In this document: positions 5,278 to 5,577 of the stretch, piece after piece
Layout of the letters: the number at the start of each line of letters is the position of its first letter
Numbering within the stretch: the first letter of the stretch is position 1
Assembly (NCBI GenBank): GCA_023254645.1
Contig: JALRLA010000074.1
Location: forward strand, 1-5,577
Length of the DNA stretch: 5,577 nt
From: Bacteroidia bacterium
Lineage (GTDB): Bacteria; Bacteroidota; Bacteroidia; NS11-12g; UBA955
Direction of reading: 5' to 3'
Made by a program: the position numbers and the translations under genes
Notes under the pieces: generated by a model
The model's database searches: none
Seen by the model: only the letters and a program-made list of their open reading frames with translations
What the model was told of the DNA's origin: nothing

Positions 5278-5577
5278 TTAAGCCAAAGTAATGCTATTGT
5301 CCAAGTACACGTCTTGCACAGCATTCAACAACTGTATACCTTCGGCAACAGGCTTTTGGAAAGCTTTGCGACCCAAAATCAAACCTGCACCACCGGCGCG
5401 CTTATTGACTACGGCTGTGATTACGGCTTCTTCCATATCCCCTTGGCCCTTGCTCTCACCACCTGAATTGATCAAACCGGCACGACCCATGTAGCAATTG
5501 GCTACTTGGTAGCGGGTCAAATCAATGGGGTGATCAGAAGACAATTCACTGTAAACATTAGGATGTGTTTTACCGTG
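5278..5577 (-). CDS. fbaB: Class I fructose-bisphosphate aldolase, DhnA/FbaB type (C-terminal part)
   Basis: Glycolytic and gluconeogenic enzyme that cleaves fructose-1,6-bisphosphate to glyceraldehyde-3-phosphate and dihydroxyacetone phosphate through a lysine Schiff base. Only the last 99 codons and the stop are in the window; the frame is open to the right edge and the TTG at 5544 is internal. The visible part closely follows E. coli FbaB as I recall it: [23 protein letters not shown], then [20 protein letters not shown], ending [16 protein letters not shown]. The E. coli enzyme is about 350 residues, so roughly 250 are missing. The Schiff-base lysine lies in that missing part, so activity cannot be judged. 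The stop at 5278 precedes accD by 39 bp (ATG start) or 9 bp (GTG start), which suggests an fbaB-accD-gcvH transcription unit. Confidence 0.94.
   Translation of the reverse strand, partial: HGKTHPNVYSELSSDHPIDLTRYQVANCYMGRAGLINSGGESKGQGDMEEAVITAVVNKRAGGAGLILGRKAFQKPVAEGIQLLNAVQDVYLDNSITLA

Overview
The window reads as chromosomal DNA of a member of the Bacteroidota, most likely a Flavobacteriales-type lineage. The reasons are the protein sequences themselves (AccD with SGGARMMEA, a signal peptide ending in ..SVAQ), starts mostly without Shine-Dalgarno sequences, and a Bacteroidota-type promoter (TTG - 19 nt - TATCTTTG) in front of a tRNA gene. The genus cannot be fixed from this sequence.

Left part (1-3494, + strand): the 3' two thirds of an HlyD/MacA-type adaptor gene, a MacB/FtsX-type permease and a LolD/MacB-type ATPase. 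Each pair is joined by the same AATAATG stop/start overlap, so this is one translationally coupled tripartite efflux or lipoprotein-export-like ABC operon. It is followed 38 bp later by a secreted SIMPL-domain (DUF541) protein. The start of the adaptor gene and any TolC-like partner lie off the left edge.

Middle (3495-3841): about 350 bp without a credible gene but full of structure. It holds three tandem copies of a 73-bp GC-rich unit with internal dyad symmetry. These run into a 120-bp nested palindrome, with a 13-bp outer stem enclosing a small hairpin, a 15-bp-arm long hairpin and an intrinsic terminator. The outer arm motif (TCAACCCAAGGAA) is present in every repeat unit and again, inverted, as the 3' trailer of the adjacent tRNA-Cys. 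This is the least explained part of the window.

Right part (3842-5577, - strand): tRNA-Cys(GCA) with its own promoter and terminator, then gcvH (glycine cleavage H protein), accD (acetyl-CoA carboxylase carboxyltransferase beta) and the C-terminal 99 codons of fbaB (class I fructose-bisphosphate aldolase). Read in transcription order these are fbaB-accD-gcvH, closely spaced and probably co-transcribed, followed by the independently promoted tRNA. The two halves of the window converge on the repeat region.

I found no CRISPR array, insertion sequence, prophage gene or clearly new protein system. The novelty candidates are the 73-bp repeat family and the nested palindrome beside tRNA-Cys.
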